Shown here piece after piece: positions 31,176 to 33,561 of a DNA stretch of 33,561 bases (within the stretch, counting starts at the first letter, position 1; each line of letters begins with the position of its first letter). The notes beneath the pieces are model-generated. The model ran no database searches. It was not told the origin of the DNA and saw only the letters and a list, made by a program, of their open reading frames with translations. The stretch spans positions 1 to 33,561 of the IMG/VR virus record IMGVR_UViG_3300044568_003044, one strand, 5' to 3'. Origin of the DNA: a virus. Made by a program: the position numbers and the translations under genes.

Positions 31176-31853
31176 TTAATAAAATTCGGAATACATTGGA
31201 TACAAATAATCTCTGAGCTTTCGGTGAGAATACCTGTCAGGATGCATTGCTTGCCATCCGCCGATGTTCCATGTTTTAATTTTTGCATCAACTTGCGCAA
31301 CAATGTTTAGCCATTCTGACTTTTGGATAAAATTATTTGTTTTTGTTATTTTAAATTCATTCAAACTTGTGGGACCAAAAATAGATTTTGGGTAAGTTTC
31401 ATGCACTATACTTCCCCAACTTGAAACAGCAATTTCTAGATTTGAAAATTTATCAATCCAATTTGGTTCTATGTCGCACCAACCGCCAATTAATTTAATA
31501 TGAATATTGTGTTTTTTTGCCAATTGGTCAGCACCCGAAAATGCCTTTGTTAACGCATTCATTAGGTGTGCTTCTAGGCCAACAATACCTAATATATTTT
31601 CAACATCGGTATCCCGTGCAGGTTCAGTTACAATCCAGTAAAATTGGTCGTTGTCATCAGATTGATACTTAAATAAAAACTTGTCAAGAAGATCCAATCC
31701 TAATAGATTACTACCTCGAGGTTTAGAAAGATTTAGCACATTAAAATTGTAATTGAGAAGTTCTGTAATGCCCGGGCCAGTAACTACCATTGATTGATTT
31801 GATTCAACTCCCCATTCTCCTACTCCCCAACTATCACCTATTATAACAATCAT
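31176..31853 (-). CDS. SGNH/GDSL-like hydrolase family protein
   Basis: 225 residues. IIGDSWGVGEWG at the N-terminus gives the GDS nucleophile motif, and HPDRYSHRKL near the C-terminus gives the Asp...His pair of block V. The middle (YWIVTEPARD, KLIGGWCDIEPNW) is divergent, so hydrolase activity is likely but not certain. Family members remove acyl groups from sugars or lipids. The ATG overlaps the iscA stop (ATGA) and the stop lies 10 bp before the chimeric gene. The gene is visibly AT-rich, unlike iscU and iscA before it. Confidence 0.72.
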   Translation of the reverse strand: MIVIIGDSWGVGEWGVESNQSMVVTGPGITELLNYNFNVLNLSKPRGSNLLGLDLLDKFLFKYQSDDNDQFYWIVTEPARDTDVENILGIVGLEAHLMNALTKAFSGADQLAKKHNIHIKLIGGWCDIEPNWIDKFSNLEIAVSSWGSIVHETYPKSIFGPTSLNEFKITKTNNFIQKSEWLNIVAQVDAKIKTWNIGGWQAMHPDRYSHRKLRDYLYPMYSEFY

Positions 31854-32173
31854 ACCCTAAAACTTTCTCCGCAACCGCAACGGTCACGTTCATTGGGGTT
31901 GGAAAAGTCAAAGCCTTCGTTAAGACCCTGACGCACATAATCTACTGTCATGTTTTGAAGATACACGTTGTCTTTTTGATTTACCAACACAACAAACTCT
32001 GGCTGTGCATAATTGATAACATACTGTTCCGATGTGTATTCTTTAACATACTCTAACACATAAGCAAGCCCGGAGCAACCTGTGGTTTTAACCCCAAGGC
32101 GAATACCAGCATAGTTTTTGGTTGTAACTAACTTTTGTATTTTTGTTCGGGCTGTGTCAGTGAACGAGATCAT
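31850..32173 (-). CDS. IscA/ErpA-type iron-sulfur carrier
   Basis: 107 residues. The three conserved cysteines of A-type carriers are present: Cys33 in TTGCSGLAYVLEY and Cys99/Cys101 in CGCGESF. The VDYVRQGLNEGFDFSNPN segment before the last pair is also canonical. It carries Fe-S clusters or iron to target proteins. The start overlaps the end of iscU by 17 bp. Its last codons form a repeat found again at 30825-30879. Confidence 0.95.
   Translation of the reverse strand: MISFTDTARTKIQKLVTTKNYAGIRLGVKTTGCSGLAYVLEYVKEYTSEQYVINYAQPEFVVLVNQKDNVYLQNMTVDYVRQGLNEGFDFSNPNERDRCGCGESFRV
31851..31905 (-). repeat. IscA tail repeat, copy in iscA
   Basis: Partner of 30825-30879, ending exactly at the start codon of the following cargo gene in both places. 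Confidence 0.9.
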
Positions 32174-32540
32174 GCTTCTTGCGATAGTCTGCTACTGCGG
32201 CTTTGATGGCGTCTTCTGCAAGGATTGAGCAGTGGATTTTGACTGGTGGGAGAGCAAGTTCTTCAGCAATCTGGCTATTTCGAATGGATCCTGCTTCTTC
32301 AAGTGTTCGACCTTTAACCCATTCCGTAACGAGGCTAGAACTTGCGATTGCGCTTCCGCATCCGTATGTTTTGAATCGTGCATCTGTGATAATCCCATCT
32401 GTTACTTTTATCTGTAACTTCATGACATCTCCGCAAGCAGGCGCACCAACCATGCCGGTGCCGACTGAGTCGTCAATTTCAAATTTGCCCACGTTGCGTG
32501 GATTTTCGTAGTGATCTACGACTTTGTCTGAGTATGCCAT
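32157..32540 (-). CDS. iscU: IscU, iron-sulfur cluster scaffold
   Basis: 127 residues, full length for IscU. Cluster ligands are Cys36 with Asp38 (GAPACGDVM), Cys60 (TYGCGSAIAS) and Cys103 with His102 (KIHCSIL). The HscA-binding motif LPPVK (96-100) is present, so the host IscS and HscAB could use it. Cluster assembly may support phage Fe-S enzymes or repair host supply. No IscS is encoded nearby. It has its own promoter. Confidence 0.97.
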   Translation of the reverse strand: MAYSDKVVDHYENPRNVGKFEIDDSVGTGMVGAPACGDVMKLQIKVTDGIITDARFKTYGCGSAIASSSLVTEWVKGRTLEEAGSIRNSQIAEELALPPVKIHCSILAEDAIKAAVADYRKKHDLVH

Positions 32541-32558
32541 ATAAACTTTCTATAGTCG

Positions 32559-32587
32559 AGTATACTATATTTAACGTTTCGTGTCAA
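32559..32587 (-). promoter_or_regulatory. Sigma70-type promoter of iscU
   Basis: TTGACA (32587-32582), 17 bp and TATACT (32564-32559) on the minus strand, again with GG before the -35. A leader of about 16 nt with a weak GAAAG site precedes the ATG. Confidence 0.78.
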
Positions 32588-32602
32588 CCTTAGGTCGACT
32601 GA

Positions 32603-32965
32603 TTAGACGCCGCGGTCTTTGTTCATGGCCGATTTGGCTGCTGACGCCACAATGTCTTGCGCTTTGTTCACTGGCATGGCAACATCTGGTTGCCCGGCAC
32701 CTTTAAATGCAAGTATGCCTGTGTTTGGATCCATGGGTTCCAACAAGTTGCTGAGTGGCTCTTGACTCACAACATCAGCTAGATTTTGGGCAGTGATGTT
32801 GATATCCAAATCATTGGCCAGTTTGATAAATGCATCTTGACTAATCTCTTTTCGAGCGTTGGTATCATTGGCACGGCCATTAAGGAACTGTACCAGGCCC
32901 GACAGTTGCGCTGGATTAGGCAAAGGCGCCATTCCCATGCTACTGTCAACTTCGAATATTTTCAT
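32603..32965 (-). CDS. Hypothetical phage protein, probably virion-associated
   Basis: 120 residues, MKIFEVDSSMGMAPLPNPAQ at the start, then helical sequence (DAFIKLANDLDINITAQNLADVV) and a Pro/Gly-containing end with KDRGV. No enzyme motif or membrane segment. Its start overlaps the stop of the low-complexity protein before it (TAATG), suggesting a shared structural role, but this is inferred. Confidence 0.65.
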   Translation of the reverse strand: MKIFEVDSSMGMAPLPNPAQLSGLVQFLNGRANDTNARKEISQDAFIKLANDLDINITAQNLADVVSQEPLSNLLEPMDPNTGILAFKGAGQPDVAMPVNKAQDIVASAAKSAMNKDRGV

Positions 32966-33561
32966 TATCTCTTGGCGCGACCCAGCGCGGCGGCAGGAGG
33001 TTCAGCACCAGCGTCAGCGGCTGCGGCATCCAATTCTGCATCGGCACCCATTTCAGCACCCATGTCGCCTGCGGCAGCCATGTCAGCACCTGCAGCGGCC
33101 ATGTCGCCTGCGCCTGCGGCAATGTCAGCACCCATAGCACCAGCGGCCGCAGCACCAGCAGGAGCAGCACCAGTTACCACATTTAATGCGGCGTCAAGTT
33201 GTTGCTTGGCACCTTGAATATTTTGCAACAAACCTGTTAGAGCAGTTGTGGCATCTGCATTGAATTGTGCAGCCTGATCAATGCCAACTTGATTCTTGAT
33301 TGAGTCAACTAGAGCTGGCAGTTCTTTAAACTGCAATTCACTCACGTCTTCCAACATGCTTTGCATTTTGTCAACCATGTCTTGGGCAGCCAGGACCACT
33401 TGAGCTTGTTGAATTTCGCTTTCGTTCAGTCGGCGTGCCATTCTACGAAAGCGGCTTTCGGCCTGCATCATTGCAGCTGATGCCACCAGTTTTTGTTCTT
33501 CAGGATTTAATGTTTGTCCACCGGCTGACTTTTTCAGTGCGGCAGCCAGTTTAGGATCTTT
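32965..33561 (-). CDS. Ala/Gly-rich phage structural-type protein (N-terminus outside window)
   Basis: The frame is open to the window edge, so the true start lies beyond 33561; an internal GTG or ATG near 33486-33471 is not needed. About 198 residues are visible. The first part is helical and charged (ESRFRRMARRLNESEIQQAQ, MQSMLEDVSELQFKELP). The end is low-complexity, with AAGADMAAAGDMGAEMGAD repeats and a basic RAKR tail. Such composition is common in scaffold or head-core proteins of T4-like phages; the identity is not certain. Confidence 0.7.
   Translation of the reverse strand, partial: KDPKLAAALKKSAGGQTLNPEEQKLVASAAMMQAESRFRRMARRLNESEIQQAQVVLAAQDMVDKMQSMLEDVSELQFKELPALVDSIKNQVGIDQAAQFNADATTALTGLLQNIQGAKQQLDAALNVVTGAAPAGAAAAGAMGADIAAGAGDMAAAGADMAAAGDMGAEMGADAELDAAAADAGAEPPAAALGRAKR

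Noticed and set aside
32980-33180. Tandem DNA repeat or CRISPR-like array
   Set aside because: The repetition is low-complexity Ala/Gly/Met codons of a coding frame, without regular spacers.
1-33561. Window as a bacterial chromosome segment
   Set aside because: Tail fibre, PAAR tip, T4-type ligase, phage-type nrd operon, pervasive stop-start overlaps and small phage genes argue for a virus; the host-like genes are single insertions.

Overview
The window looks like part of the genome of a large T4-like myovirus that infects a freshwater betaproteobacterium. Three things support this. Virion genes (a pectate-lyase-fold tail fibre, a PAAR spike tip, a large baseplate/tail-like protein and low-complexity structural proteins) are interleaved with nucleotide and DNA metabolism genes (NrdA, NrdB, glutaredoxin, ATP-dependent DNA ligase, UV endonuclease, RecB-like nuclease). 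The genes are tightly packed with ATGA/TAATG stop-start overlaps, almost all on the minus strand. Several host-type auxiliary genes are present, including a Burkholderiales-type trimeric porin, which is the best host clue. No tRNA, rRNA, CRISPR array, integrase or IS was seen.

Layout in the direction of minus-strand transcription (right to left). 33.5-32.6 kb: two structural-type proteins, the first cut by the window edge. 32.5-29.2 kb: IscU and IscA, then a mosaic locus in which an SGNH-like gene and a glycosyltransferase-like gene each begin exactly on the stop codon of an IscA tail and each precede an exonuclease N-terminus; the middle exonuclease copy is a truncated chimera fused in frame to a second IscA tail. 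29.2-26.9 kb: tail fibre and a conserved phage protein. 26.9-21.8 kb: nrdA, a small membrane protein, class II aldolase, nrdB, glutaredoxin, methyltransferase. 21.8-19.2 kb: Sm-like protein, PAAR tip, baseplate-like protein. 19.1-17.9 kb: porin as a stand-alone unit with its own sigma70 promoter and intrinsic terminator. 17.8-9.3 kb: small phage genes, DNA ligase, a zinc-ribbon protein, a Bax-inhibitor-1/YccA-like protein and a coiled-coil membrane protein. 9.3-7.0 kb: ClpX, ribosomal protein bS21, Hsp20 and ClpS, a compact protein-quality/translation block. 7.0-4.5 kb: the only plus-strand genes (metallophosphoesterase and a second glycosyltransferase-like gene) with one minus-strand gene between them. 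4.5-0 kb: UDP-sugar dehydrogenase, Fe(II)/2OG oxygenase-like protein, amidinotransferase, UV endonuclease, a small membrane protein and the start of pstS.

How the genes may work together: NrdA/NrdB/glutaredoxin supply dNTPs, and ligase, UV endonuclease and exonuclease process DNA. PstS and the porin reshape nutrient uptake and the outer membrane of the infected cell. ClpX, ClpS, Hsp20, bS21 and the YccA-like protein could redirect host proteolysis and translation. The UDP-sugar dehydrogenase, the two glycosyltransferase-like proteins, the SGNH-like protein, the amidinotransferase and the oxygenase suggest glycan or small-molecule modification.

The most interesting signals are: (1) the duplicated, chimeric IscA/cargo/exonuclease locus; (2) a set of promoters whose -10 box lies exactly 6 nt from the start codon, implying leaderless mRNAs; (3) a Pho-box-like direct repeat in front of a GTG-started pstS; (4) the self-contained porin unit; (5) the ClpX-bS21-Hsp20-ClpS block; (6) an NrdB whose first ExxH metal motif reads ExxxH.
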